DNA of 64,000 bases from Desulfovibrionaceae bacterium (GTDB taxonomy: Bacteria > Desulfobacterota > Desulfovibrionia > Desulfovibrionales > Desulfovibrionaceae). The position numbers and the translations under genes were made by a program. This document shows, in pieces, positions 50,295 through 57,508 of the stretch. The stretch is taken from contig JACCQO010000001.1 of NCBI GenBank assembly GCA_015709205.1, positions 124,001 through 188,000 of the forward strand, in the 5' to 3' direction. Each line of letters starts with the position of its first letter. The stretch's first letter is position 1. A model generated the notes under the pieces. That model ran no database searches. It worked only from the letters and a program-made list of their open reading frames with translations, and was not told the DNA's origin.

Positions 50295-50618
50295 ATGCCC
50301 CTTGTCGCCGAACGGTTGCTGCTCGCCTGCGGAGTCGCGCTCCAGGTCCTGTTCCTGGCGCGACTGGCGGTGTCGCCGCGCCACGGTGCACGGCGCGCGC
50401 CCTTGAACTCCGGCGCGGGCTCCAAAACGGACGCGGGCGCTACGGCTTCCGGGCCCGGCGCAGCGCGCGGCGCGCGGCTGCGGCCCTGGCTCGCGGCGGC
50501 CTTTGCGGGCGGCGTGGCCGTGCTGGCGATGGGGCTCTGGCGCGTGGACCTTGTGCTCGTCGCCGGACAGGCGGCCGCCCTGCTGCTCTACCACCCCCTG
50601 GCCGCGACGCGCGGCTGA
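50295..50618 (+). CDS. Small membrane protein resembling the lipid-A-disaccharide synthase N-terminal (LabN) domain
   Basis: 107 residues with two clear hydrophobic helices at the ends (RLLLACGVALQVLFLARLAV, ~7-26; and WLAAAFAGGVAVLAMGLW, ~65-82). The final WRVDLVLVAGQAAALLLYHP (~82-101) resembles the 'D-x-x-x-x-x-GQ-x-x-x-x-x-Y-x-R-N-L' end of LabN proteins, though RNL is replaced by HPL. The middle (~27-64) is a low-complexity Ala/Gly/Arg insert. It follows the GT2 gene by 6 nt, a pairing common for aminoarabinose- or lipid-A-modifying sets. Function otherwise unknown. Confidence 0.6.
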   Translation: MPLVAERLLLACGVALQVLFLARLAVSPRHGARRAPLNSGAGSKTDAGATASGPGAARGARLRPWLAAAFAGGVAVLAMGLWRVDLVLVAGQAAALLLYHPLAATRG

Positions 50619-50777
50619 GGCCGCGTGGCCCCGGGCATCCAGACGGGCACGCCGCCCCCCGCACCCCGTGGGCGAACCCGAAAGCAGCCAGGACCACCCC
50701 CGGAGCAACAAGCGCCGCACACACGACCAACACCGCCCGGACCGGCCCACCGCCGCGCCCGGCGAGACACGACCCGC

Positions 50778-51446
50778 ATGGACAGAAAACTCCGCTCGAT
50801 CCTCAAGGGGCTGATCCTCATCGCCACCCTGGTCGGCGTGGTCTGGGGCGTGCGCGCCTCGGGCCTGGGCCAGCTCTTCGACACGGACTGGGCCGACCAC
50901 TTCGTCAAGGGCCAGGGGCTGCACGGCAGGCTCCTGTTCCTGGCGCTGGCCGCCGCGTTCACGGGCGTGGGGCTGCCGCGCCAGGTGGTCAGCTTCATCG
51001 GCGGCTACGCCTTCGGCATCCTGCCCGGCACCCTGCTGGCCCTGGCGGGCACCCTGCTCGGCTGCTGCGGCACCTTCTTCTACGCCCGCTGGCTGGGCCA
51101 GGGCACGGTCAATCGCCGCTTCGCCGGGCGCATCGCCAAGATCAACGCCGTGCTCTCGTCCAACCCCTTTCTCATGACCCTGATCATCCGCTTCCTGCCC
51201 GTGGGCTCCAACGTGCTCACCAACCTCGTGGCCGGGGTCAGCCGCATTCCGGCGTCCTGGTTCCTGCTCGGCTCGCTCCTGGGCTTCATCCCCCAGACCT
51301 TCATCTTCGCCCTGCTCGGCAGCGGCGTGCGCGTGGACGCCACCACCCAGACCGTGCTCGCCGTGGTCCTGTTCGTGCTCTCCGTGCTCCTGGGCTGGAA
51401 GCTGTACCGCAAGTACCGCATGGACCGGGCCATGAACGGCGACTAG
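50778..51446 (+). CDS. TVP38/TMEM64-family (VTT domain) membrane protein
   Basis: 222 residues and about five membrane helices. VTT-domain motif: GVGLPRQVVSFIGGYAFGI (~64-82), GCCGTFFYARWLGQG (~95-109) and RFLPVGSNVLTNLVAGVSRI (~136-155; the F/RxxPxxP-like re-entrant part). DedA/VTT proteins are lipid scramblases or carrier recyclers for undecaprenyl or phospholipids. The start at 50778 has no strong Shine-Dalgarno (GAGACACGACCCGC before it); the longer frame from 50625 is unsupported. Confidence 0.85.
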   Translation: MDRKLRSILKGLILIATLVGVVWGVRASGLGQLFDTDWADHFVKGQGLHGRLLFLALAAAFTGVGLPRQVVSFIGGYAFGILPGTLLALAGTLLGCCGTFFYARWLGQGTVNRRFAGRIAKINAVLSSNPFLMTLIIRFLPVGSNVLTNLVAGVSRIPASWFLLGSLLGFIPQTFIFALLGSGVRVDATTQTVLAVVLFVLSVLLGWKLYRKYRMDRAMNGD

Positions 51447-51565
51447 CGCCGCTCCCCCTCCCGGTCCCTGCCACCGACAACCGACACCGCCACCCGAGTT
51501 GGCACGCACCTGCGCCGAAAGTTGCAGCGTGATTTTTTCTCCATAGAATCCAGCGAGTTTTATTC

Positions 51566-51580
51566 TGGCATGGCTCCTGC
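51566..51580 (+). promoter_or_regulatory. Sigma-54 promoter of the first CVNH-like gene pair
   Basis: TGGCATGGCTCCTGC with ten bases between GG and GC. The expected start is near 51592, about 85 nt ahead of the gene at 51677. An AT-rich TTTTTTCTCCATAGAATCC tract lies upstream. A near miss with nine-base spacing occurs at 51500-51513. Confidence 0.75.
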
Positions 51581-51676
51581 TCTTCGTGTATGCAAGGACA
51601 CGGGACGGCCGCACGCATTTTGCCGCGCCGCCACCGTTTCCGAGCAAAGCCACACCATCTTGCCAGGAGTACGCTC

Positions 51677-52021
51677 ATGAGCCTTTTCCCATCGTCACGT
51701 TCCCGCATCATCCCGCCGGCCCCCGCCCTGTTGGCCGTCCTGTTGTTGGCCGCAACCCTGCTGCTCCCGGCCGCCGCGCCCGACGCCCTGGCCGGCGGCA
51801 GTTCCAAGAAGACCTGCGGCACCACGATCCCCAGCGGGTCGTACAAAAAATATTGCAAGAACTGGCGCTGGAGCACCTCGTTCACGGCCGACGACAGCAC
51901 GTTCGTCGCCGAGTGCTCCCACAACGGCAAGGGCTACGACAAAAGGATGCTCAGTTGCGGAGAAGTCAAGCAATGCAACTTCGAGCTCTCGTTCCAGGCG
52001 CACTACCTGCGTTGCGACTAG
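51677..52021 (+). CDS. Small secreted CVNH-like protein, paralogue 1
   Basis: 114 residues. A signal segment with a long hydrophobic core (~17-38) ends DALAGGSS. The mature ~75 residues carry six cysteines in the pattern shared by all four paralogues here: TCGTTIPSGSYKKYCKNW, then TFVAEC, then LSCGEVKQC and a final RCD. This resembles the cyanovirin-N homology (CVNH) repeat: G-S-Y-x-x-x-C, a hydrophobic T-A-x-C strand, and N-x-x-G-x-L at the end. Only half the canonical 2-repeat lectin would be present. It is preceded by CCAGGAGTACGCTC and a sigma-54 promoter, with paralogue 2 following at 66 nt. Confidence 0.8.
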   Translation: MSLFPSSRSRIIPPAPALLAVLLLAATLLLPAAAPDALAGGSSKKTCGTTIPSGSYKKYCKNWRWSTSFTADDSTFVAECSHNGKGYDKRMLSCGEVKQCNFELSFQAHYLRCD

Positions 52022-52087
52022 CCAACCCCACGCGGGCCATTGCCCGGCTCGACATCGAATCATCGACGCATTCAAAGGAGCAACTGC

Positions 52088-52378
52088 ATGTCGAAAAATA
52101 TTTTCCGCACGGCTCTCCTGCTGCTGGCCCTGCTTATGCTCGCCGCGCCCGCCATGGCCGGTGGCGTGTCCAATGAAAAGCAGTGCAGCAAGGACTATCC
52201 CGAGGGGTCCTATCTGGACAAATGCAACAACATCTATTGGGATGCACAGGGCAAGCTGCACATGACCTGCGGCACGGCGCCCGTCAACAGGTGCCGGATC
52301 ACGACCACCTGCTCGTTCGTGAAGAACTGCCACTGGAAGCTCGAAAACCCGTACCTGTGCAAGCTGGTCTGCGAATGA
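52088..52378 (+). CDS. Small secreted CVNH-like protein, paralogue 2
   Basis: 96 residues, signal peptide (~1-25, ending AMAGGVS). The mature part has GSYLDKCNNIYW (~41-52), HMTCG, an inserted Arg/Thr-rich loop (APVNRCRITTTC), VKNCHWKLENPY and a final CKLVCE. It has extra cysteines relative to the other three. It likely shares the promoter at 51566 and is followed by a strong terminator. Probably exported to the periplasm or outside; carbohydrate binding is inferred from the fold only. Confidence 0.75.
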   Translation: MSKNIFRTALLLLALLMLAAPAMAGGVSNEKQCSKDYPEGSYLDKCNNIYWDAQGKLHMTCGTAPVNRCRITTTCSFVKNCHWKLENPYLCKLVCE

Positions 52379-52406
52379 TCCGCTTCGCGACCAGCCAGCC
52401 TCACGC

Positions 52407-52440
52407 AAAACGGCCCGCGGCGAACGCCGCGGGCCGTTTT
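52407..52440 (+). terminator. Bidirectional terminator between CVNH-like and CMD genes
   Basis: AAAACGGCCCGCGGCG, loop AAC, exact complement ending CCGTTTT: T-runs on both strands, so it can end both convergent transcripts. Confidence 0.9.
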
Positions 52441-52462
52441 CCTTGCTCGTCGCGCCGCGCCG

Positions 52463-52804
52463 CTACAGAAGGCCGCGCTCTTCCAGATAGGCCACCACTT
52501 CGCCGGTGCGGGAACCGGCCATGGTGCCGCCCAGCGAAATGGAGACGGAGCAGGCCTCGAGAATCTCCTCCCCGGTCGCCCCGGCCTTGACGGCCATGTC
52601 CGCATTGCCGAGCATGCAGCCCATGCAACCGTGCGTCACGGCAATGGCCACGGCGATCATGCGCTTGGTCTTGGCGTCCAGCTTGCCGTCGCTGAAGGCC
52701 TCCTGCTGCTGCATGTCGTAGATCTCGGACATGCCGGGCCGCAGTTCCCGATAGCGCCCCCAGTTCTTCCTGATGTCCGCGATTTTCTCCACACGCTTGT
52801 CCAT
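52463..52804 (-). CDS. Carboxymuconolactone decarboxylase-family (AhpD-like) protein
   Basis: 113 residues, all-helical CMD fold. The redox-type motif HGCMGCMLGNADMAVKAGAT (~58-77) has the CxxC and following His-like position (N here) seen in AhpD-like proteins; the usual His of C-x-x-C-x-x-x-H is replaced by N (CMGCMLGN), so full AhpD thiol chemistry is doubtful. It starts behind AAGGAGCAGATC and is divergent from a LysR-type regulator over a 98-nt gap containing a palindrome. A thiol or small-molecule detoxification role is possible, but not shown. Confidence 0.88.
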   Translation of the reverse strand: MDKRVEKIADIRKNWGRYRELRPGMSEIYDMQQQEAFSDGKLDAKTKRMIAVAIAVTHGCMGCMLGNADMAVKAGATGEEILEACSVSISLGGTMAGSRTGEVVAYLEERGLL

Positions 52805-52865
52805 GATCTGCTCCTTGTTGAAGGTTGCGTTCTGCCGGTATGCGCAGCATGCACGGGCACAATCC

Positions 52866-52880
52866 ATTCGACAAACGAAT
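52866..52880. promoter_or_regulatory. LysR-type operator between the CMD and LysR genes
   Basis: ATTCGACAAACGAAT, arms ATTCG and CGAAT around ACAAA, contains the T-N11-A pattern of LysR-family sites and is the only perfect palindrome in the divergent region. Confidence 0.65.
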
Positions 52881-52902
52881 TCTTTTGATGCTATCGATGC
52901 GT

Positions 52903-53916
52903 ATGTCTGATGGATATACCGACACCATCACCGGCCCGGCCGAAGCGCACGATTCGCTGCGGCTCGCACGCCTGCCGCAGCTCTCCATGGACGCCCTGCG
53001 CACCTTCGTGGCCGCTGCCGAACACGGCAACTTCACCCGGGCGGGCGAGGTGGTGAACCGCTCCCAGTCCGCCGTCTCCATGCAGATCAAGCGCCTGGAG
53101 CAGGACCTGGAATGCAGGCTTTTCGAGCGCAGCGTCCGCGCCGTGCGCCTGACCAACGACGGCGAGACCCTGCTGGGATACGCGCAGCGCCTCGTGCGTC
53201 TGCACGACGAGGCCGTGGCCTCCATGACCGCGCCCGCGATCACCGGCGAGGTGCGGCTCGGGGTGCCGGACGATTACGCCACCCGCTACCTGCCCGACGT
53301 GCTGCTCCGGTTCGCGCGCCAGTGCCCGGGCGTGCGCGTGGAGGTCCGCTGCGACAACACGGGCGCGCTGCGCCGCAGTCTGGAGGAAGGGGAACTGGAC
53401 GTGTGCCTGGCCACCACCGCCATTCCGAACGGCGCTGAGCCCGCCCCCCGCCATCGCGTGCTCGCGGGCGCAAAGGGCGACATCGGCTGCTGGGACAGCC
53501 TGGTCCTGGCGCGCATGCCCCTGGTGTGGGTCGGGGCGCGGCATCTGGACCTGGACGCCATCTGGAACAAAGGCGCGGGCCCGCTGCCGCTGGCCGTGTT
53601 CCACGAAGGCTGCCTGCACCGCAAGGGCGCGCTGGAAGCGTTGCGCCGGGCCGACATCCCCTTCCGCGTGGCCTTTGCCAGCGTGAGCCTGGCGGGCGTC
53701 ATGGCCGCGGTGCGCACGGGCCTTGCCGTGGCGCCCAGCACGGCAGGCTGCGTGGACGCGGCCTGCCGCGTGCTCGGCCCGGAGAGCGGCCTGCCGCCGT
53801 TGCCCGCCGTGCACGTGACCCTGCACCGCCGCACCGCACCGGCCCATCCCGCCGCGGACCGGCTGGCGCAGTTCGTGGTGGAGTGCTTTCGGGAAACGGG
53901 CATTCCCACTGTCTGA
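52903..53916 (+). CDS. LysR-family transcriptional regulator
   Basis: 337 residues from ATG 52903; 52888 and 52897 are in-frame alternatives, and no start has a good ribosome site. An N-terminal extension of ~26 residues precedes the winged HTH: MDALRTFVAAAEHGNFTRAG (~28-47) and SQSAVSMQIKRLEQDLECRL (~53-72). The effector domain begins near 95 (GEVRLGVPDDYATRYLPDVL). It probably controls the divergent CMD gene through the palindrome at 52866. The N-terminal extension is unusual for the family. The effector domain contains several cysteines. Confidence 0.92.
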   Translation: MSDGYTDTITGPAEAHDSLRLARLPQLSMDALRTFVAAAEHGNFTRAGEVVNRSQSAVSMQIKRLEQDLECRLFERSVRAVRLTNDGETLLGYAQRLVRLHDEAVASMTAPAITGEVRLGVPDDYATRYLPDVLLRFARQCPGVRVEVRCDNTGALRRSLEEGELDVCLATTAIPNGAEPAPRHRVLAGAKGDIGCWDSLVLARMPLVWVGARHLDLDAIWNKGAGPLPLAVFHEGCLHRKGALEALRRADIPFRVAFASVSLAGVMAAVRTGLAVAPSTAGCVDAACRVLGPESGLPPLPAVHVTLHRRTAPAHPAADRLAQFVVECFRETGIPTV

Positions 53917-54089
53917 ACCGGGCGATTCTTCCCGCGGGCCGTTGCCTCGCGGCTGGGGCGCAACGGCGTCCAAGGCCCGTGCGACCGGGACGCGGGCACA
54001 GCCGCCATCCCTGCCAACGATATGGACGCCAGCGGATGTCCTTGCGCTGAATATTCGTATATACACATGCATATCAATATGATAGATTC

Positions 54090-54104
54090 TGGCACGTCTT
54101 GTGC
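54090..54104 (+). promoter_or_regulatory. Sigma-54 promoter of the CVNH-like gene 3
   Basis: TGGCACGTCTTGTGC: a perfect TGGCACG -24 element with ten-base spacing to GC, about 61 nt ahead of the gene at 54165. The upstream 54048-54085 tract is very AT-rich (ATATTCGTATATACACATGC), a likely enhancer/DNA-bending region. Confidence 0.85.
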
Positions 54105-54164
54105 TAACGACCGAAGAGGACCCGGGCGACCCATCGCCCGAAACAACCAACCCCGGAGTCTCCC

Positions 54165-54521
54165 ATGAAGGCCAGACGATTCGCCCTGTTCGCTTCGATC
54201 ACCCTGCTCCTGTGCGTGTGCGCCGCCGGACCTGCGCAGGCATCCGATCCCATGCAGCCCCTGGGCCCGCAGCCCCCGTCGAGCCAGTTCGAGTGCGGCG
54301 TGGACATCCCCTCCGGTTCCTACCTGCACACCTGCGTGGAGGGCAGATGGACCGACGCGCAGACCTTCACTGCCGACTGTGAATCCGCCGGGCGGCCCGG
54401 CATGCCGGGCCCGAAGCTCAGGGCGGCCATCGGTTGCGGCAAGATCATGAAGTGCCAATGGAAGCTGCGCAACACCAACGGCAATCTGGAGTGCGAAGGC
54501 GACGCGGTCGGCGTCTACTGA
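54165..54521 (+). CDS. Small secreted CVNH-like protein, paralogue 3
   Basis: 118 residues with signal peptide (~1-26, ending AQASDP). Mature part: FECGVDIPSGSYLHTCVEG (~43-61), TFTADCESAG, AAIGCGKIMKCQWKLRN (~92-108) and NGNLECEG. The PSGSY, TFTA-C, WKLRN-x-NG-L-C elements align with paralogues 1, 2 and 4, and agree with the CVNH 'GxY..C ... LTA.C ... N.dG.L' pattern. It has a 15-residue Pro/Gln linker after the signal. RBS GGAG lies 8 nt upstream. The gene lies 171 nt ahead of paralogue 4. Confidence 0.8.
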   Translation: MKARRFALFASITLLLCVCAAGPAQASDPMQPLGPQPPSSQFECGVDIPSGSYLHTCVEGRWTDAQTFTADCESAGRPGMPGPKLRAAIGCGKIMKCQWKLRNTNGNLECEGDAVGVY

Positions 54522-54692
54522 CGCCCGTTTCGCCGGACTCGGCCCGCGACCGGGAGGTGGATCGCACATCGCCGTCCTATCCATTCCGACCGAGGTCCCA
54601 CGCCGTCGCGCCCAGGCATGGCGGCGTTTTTCCGAAACCGGACCGGGCGCCGCCACGAGCGGCCCGAGCCAAACCACCCATGAGAAACACCC

Positions 54693-55001
54693 ATGACGCA
54701 CCTGCGCACCTTCCTCTTCCGCCCGGCGACCGGTCTGATCGCGGCCGTCCTGATTTCCGCCCTTTGCGCCGCCCCGGCCCTGGCCGGAGGCTCGCTGTCC
54801 AAGACGTGCGGCTCCACCCTCCCGGAGGGATCGTACAGGTCGAACTGCAACCGGCTGGTATGGCGCACGAGCGACACCTTCACGGCCAACTGCAAGAAGG
54901 ACGGGGGCCTGATGACGGCCGCCAACATCTCGTGCGAGAAGATCAAGGACTGCAACTGGAAGCTGAGAAACGACAACGGCGCGCTGAAGTGCGAGGACTA
55001 G
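54693..55001 (+). CDS. Small secreted CVNH-like protein, paralogue 4
   Basis: 102 residues. Signal peptide (~1-31, ending ALAGG). SKTCGSTLPEGSYRSNCN (~35-52), TFTANCKKDGG, NISCEKIKDCNWKLRN (~76-91) and NGALKCED at the end. This is the most canonical member of the four, and its C-terminal half follows CVNH N-x-x-G-x-L closely. It may be co-transcribed with paralogue 3 (171-nt gap, no terminator seen) and is followed by a strong terminator. Confidence 0.8.
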   Translation: MTHLRTFLFRPATGLIAAVLISALCAAPALAGGSLSKTCGSTLPEGSYRSNCNRLVWRTSDTFTANCKKDGGLMTAANISCEKIKDCNWKLRNDNGALKCED

Positions 55002-55062
55002 CAGGGCGCCCGGCGCACTCCCGCACCCGTCGGCGCATCCGCCGCCCCGGAAGCGCCGACGG

Positions 55063-55101
55063 AAAACGGCCCGCGAACGTGGTTCGCGGGCCGCTTTTTT
55101 T
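55063..55101 (+). terminator. Terminator after CVNH-like paralogue 4
   Basis: AAAACGGCCCGCGAAC, loop GTG, complement, then CTTTTTTT. Confidence 0.9.
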
Positions 55102-55148
55102 GGCGTCATGGACCGCAAGCGCGAAAGGCCACGCGATGCCCCTGCGGC

Positions 55149-56072
55149 TCAGGCCTCGCCCTTGCGCCAGATGCGCGCCAGGCCCACGCCCGTGAGGTTG
55201 TGCCAGAGGCTGAAGAGCGCGCCGGGCAGGGCCGTGGCCACGCCGAAATGCTTCACGGCCAGGGCCACGCCCAGGCCGGAATTCTGCATGCCCACCTCGA
55301 TGGCCATGGTCCGCGCGTCACGCCGCGTGCACCCGGCCAGCCGCGCCCCGGCGTAGCCGCCCGCCAGGCCGATGCCGTTGTGCAGCATCACGGCCAGGGC
55401 CGCCAGCCACGGCCAGGTCAGGATCGTGGCCCGGTTCAACCCCACGATGCAGGCGATGAGCAGCATGATCACGGTGATGGAGAGGGACGGGAACCAATCC
55501 AGGAGCCGGTCCACGCGGCGGCCCAGGAGGTGGCGCGCCACCAGCCCGCCCGCCAGCGGCAGAACCACGATGCGCGTGACCGAAGCGACCATGGCCCAGA
55601 AGTCCACGTGGACCTGCTCGCGCAGGAGCAGGTAGATGATCGCGGGCGTGAGCAGGGGCGCGACCAGGGTGGAGGCCAGGGTCATGGTCACGGAGAGCGG
55701 CACGTTGGCGCGCGCCAGGTAGGCGATGACGTTGGAGGCCGTGCCCCCGGGGCACGCGCCGACCACCACCGTGCCCACGAGGACCTCGCGCGGCACGCCG
55801 ATGAGCGTGCACACGGCGAAGGCGGCCAGGGGCATGACCGTGTACTGCAGGACCACGCCCAGGCCCACGATGCGCCACTTGCGCAGCACGTCGCGGAAAT
55901 CCTCCAGGCGCAGGGTCAACCCCATGCCGAACATGATCACGCCCAGGGACAGGGCGATGTGCGGCTTGAGCCAGATGAACAGGGCGGGTTCGTAGAGCGC
56001 CAGGGCCGAGAGGAGCACGGTGGCGGGGATGAAGCGGCGTTCGATGAAGCGGGGGATGGCGGGGGCGGGCAT
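55149..56072 (-). CDS. Bile acid:sodium symporter (BASS) family transporter
   Basis: 307 residues with about ten membrane helices. FGMGLTLRLEDFRDVLRKWR (~47-66), GACPGGTASNVIAYLARANV (~107-126, the sodium-binding crossover) and the late EVGMQNSGLGVALAVKHFG (~262-280) are the BASS hallmarks. Bacterial members move organic anions such as pantoate or pyruvate with sodium; the substrate here is unknown. Start MPAPAIPRF at 56072 follows GAAGGACAGGTCC; the frame to 56249 is an unsupported extension. Stands alone, downstream of the terminator at 55063 in convergent orientation. Confidence 0.9.
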   Translation of the reverse strand: MPAPAIPRFIERRFIPATVLLSALALYEPALFIWLKPHIALSLGVIMFGMGLTLRLEDFRDVLRKWRIVGLGVVLQYTVMPLAAFAVCTLIGVPREVLVGTVVVGACPGGTASNVIAYLARANVPLSVTMTLASTLVAPLLTPAIIYLLLREQVHVDFWAMVASVTRIVVLPLAGGLVARHLLGRRVDRLLDWFPSLSITVIMLLIACIVGLNRATILTWPWLAALAVMLHNGIGLAGGYAGARLAGCTRRDARTMAIEVGMQNSGLGVALAVKHFGVATALPGALFSLWHNLTGVGLARIWRKGEA

Positions 56073-56234
56073 GGACCTGTCCTTCAAAATTGTTGCTCGG
56101 TGAGCAACGGGATGGGCCAAAGCCGCGCAAATGTCAAATCCGCGCGCGGCGCGGTTCCGGAGCGGCGCCCCTGACCTGCACCCCCGAAAACCGGCCCACA
56201 TCGGATGTTGGCAGTATGGGCCACGGGGCCTGAA

Positions 56235-56796
56235 AGTACTCGGAAACAACTTAAGAAGGGGCGGCTGTGGTTGAAAATGACGACGCCAGTGTTCGGCTAC
56301 CCCTCTGCCGGCCCAGCCATTTCGGGCCTACGACTTCGTCATGGGCCGTACGCATGACGGCAAGGCGTTTCGCAGGCTGACCTACGGACTCACCCGAGAA
56401 TGCTTGGCAATTCCCGTTGCCAGAAGGATGCGAAACGAAAACGTCGTGCATGCACTGGCGGAGTTGTTCGTGAGTCGCGGGCACCCCGATTCCCTCCGAT
56501 CCGACAACGGTTCGGAGTTCACGGCGAAACCGATCAGGCAAGGGCTCGAGGCTGTCGGCATGAACACCGCGTTCATCGACCCCGGCAGCCCGCGGGAGAA
56601 CGGGTACAGCGAAAGCTTCGACGGCAAGCTGCGAAACGAGTTGCCGAACGGCGAAATATTCTGTTCGCTCAGGAGGCCAAGGTGGTGACCGAGAATTGGA
56701 GACGGGAATACAACACGATCAGGCCCCATGGCTCGCTGGTGCACGAGCCTCCCGGGCCGGTCGCCTGTCTCCCCCATGTGGGAGACAGGCGACCGG
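56235..56796 (+). pseudogene. Decayed IS3-family transposase remnant 1
   Basis: Reads as an OrfB (rve integrase) with at least two frameshifts: a first piece LKKGRLWL then frame change, then AYDFVMGRTHDGKAFRRLT (56307-56360), TRECLAIPVARRM, RSDNGSEFTAKPIRQGLE (the second catalytic Asp region), DPGSPRENGYSESFDGKLRN (the D-D-E Glu region), frame change, then EAKVVTENWRREYNTIRPH and a C-terminal part. The N-terminal OrfA and the first ~120 residues are absent. Ends in a perfect 17-bp hairpin (56757-56796). It sits 162 nt from the BASS gene. Confidence 0.85.
56757..56796. repeat. Perfect hairpin at the 3' end of IS remnant 1
   Basis: Arms CCGGTCGCCTGTCTCCC and its exact complement, loop of six bases. 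It falls in-frame in the transposase C terminus after the RPHGSL motif. Confidence 0.8.
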
Positions 56797-56865
56797 CTGA
56801 ACAACCCGAGCACTCGGAGTGCAGACGAACACAAGCCCGGTACATGAACCGGGTGCAGGTCAGGC

Positions 56866-57165
56866 CTACCATCTGCCTTTTGTTTTATAGACAATCTTGA
56901 TGACGGCACCCGGCCCCGGAGTATAATCGACACGTTCCAGCCTGCAGTCTTCGCTCATATAGATTATGTCTGTGCTTTTATCGGGCCCCTCCACACCACA
57001 CGTCTCGTTCACAAAGCACGAGGTGCACATGTACATGGTGGTGGCCTGGCTGGCGGGTGGGAACCCGTCCGTGCCAAGGATATGGGCCATACCGTAGCCG
57101 CAGGCAAATATCGACAGCACAAAAAACACCTTGAAAATACGTTTCCACTTCATTATTCTTAACAT
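56866..57165 (-). CDS. Low-GC orphan secreted/membrane-anchored protein
   Basis: 99 residues from ATG 57165 (AAGGGGTGTGCATA upstream). A hydrophobic signal anchor (KVFFVLSIFACGYGMA, ~12-27) is followed by a mature part with four or five cysteines, among them TMYMCTSCFVNETCGV (~48-63) and SEDCRLERVDYTPGPGAVI (~73-91). GC is far below that of the window, and the gene lies between two IS3 remnants. No family recognised; likely a laterally acquired cargo gene. An ATG at 57246 would add an AT-rich N terminus without ribosome site support. Confidence 0.65.
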   Translation of the reverse strand: MLRIMKWKRIFKVFFVLSIFACGYGMAHILGTDGFPPASQATTMYMCTSCFVNETCGVEGPDKSTDIIYMSEDCRLERVDYTPGPGAVIKIVYKTKGRW

Positions 57166-57249
57166 TATGCACACCCCTTCAGTTTGTGTTATTGACAATA
57201 CTTCACAGATGTAGAGTAAGATGAAAACTTTCTTTTTGTCAAGCAAGGT

Positions 57250-57450
57250 TCATACACTTGTAAAGTCCCCTTCCTCGGCCAGCTACAGGGAGAGACTCGG
57301 CGGGTTTTAATGGGCCGCCCAGGGGGCAGGGGGTAGCCCCTGCCCCCTGGGCGACGAAATCCATCGGCGTCAAACTCCCCAGCGATTCGTGCGGCCGCTC
57401 TTCGTTGCACGCGAGGATGAAATCCTCGGTGACGGCGGGCAGCGGCCCCC
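57250..57450 (-). pseudogene. IS3-family transposase remnant 2 (C-terminal piece)
   Basis: The minus strand encodes DFILACNEERPHESLGSLTP, then FVAQGAG and a proline-rich end: the rve C terminus of an IS3-family OrfB (NEERPHESLG...TP is typical). Everything upstream of ~60 codons is missing and the frame runs back into the metG terminator. It is a different subtype from remnant 1 (RPHESLG versus RPHGSLV) and opposite in direction. The last ~60 nt (57240-57300) hold the usual AT/AG-rich IS right-end sequence. Confidence 0.8.
57318..57351. repeat. Perfect hairpin in IS remnant 2
   Basis: Arms CCCAGGGGGCAGGGG and exact complement, loop GTAG; in-frame near the end of the transposase piece, a position like that of the hairpin in remnant 1. 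Confidence 0.8.
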
Positions 57451-57452
57451 CA

Positions 57453-57484
57453 AAAAAAACCGGCCCTTCGGGGCCGGTTTTCGA
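57453..57484 (-). terminator. Terminator of metG
   Basis: AAAACCGGCCC, loop CGAA, GGGCCGGTTTT then TTTT on the minus strand, 25 nt after the metG stop. Confidence 0.9.
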
Positions 57485-57508
57485 TCGCATCGGTTGGGGC
57501 GCCAACCG

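Noticed and set aside
51500-51513. TGGCACGCACCTGC as a second sigma-54 promoter
   Set aside because: Only nine bases separate GG and GC, and the element at 51566 has the right spacing.
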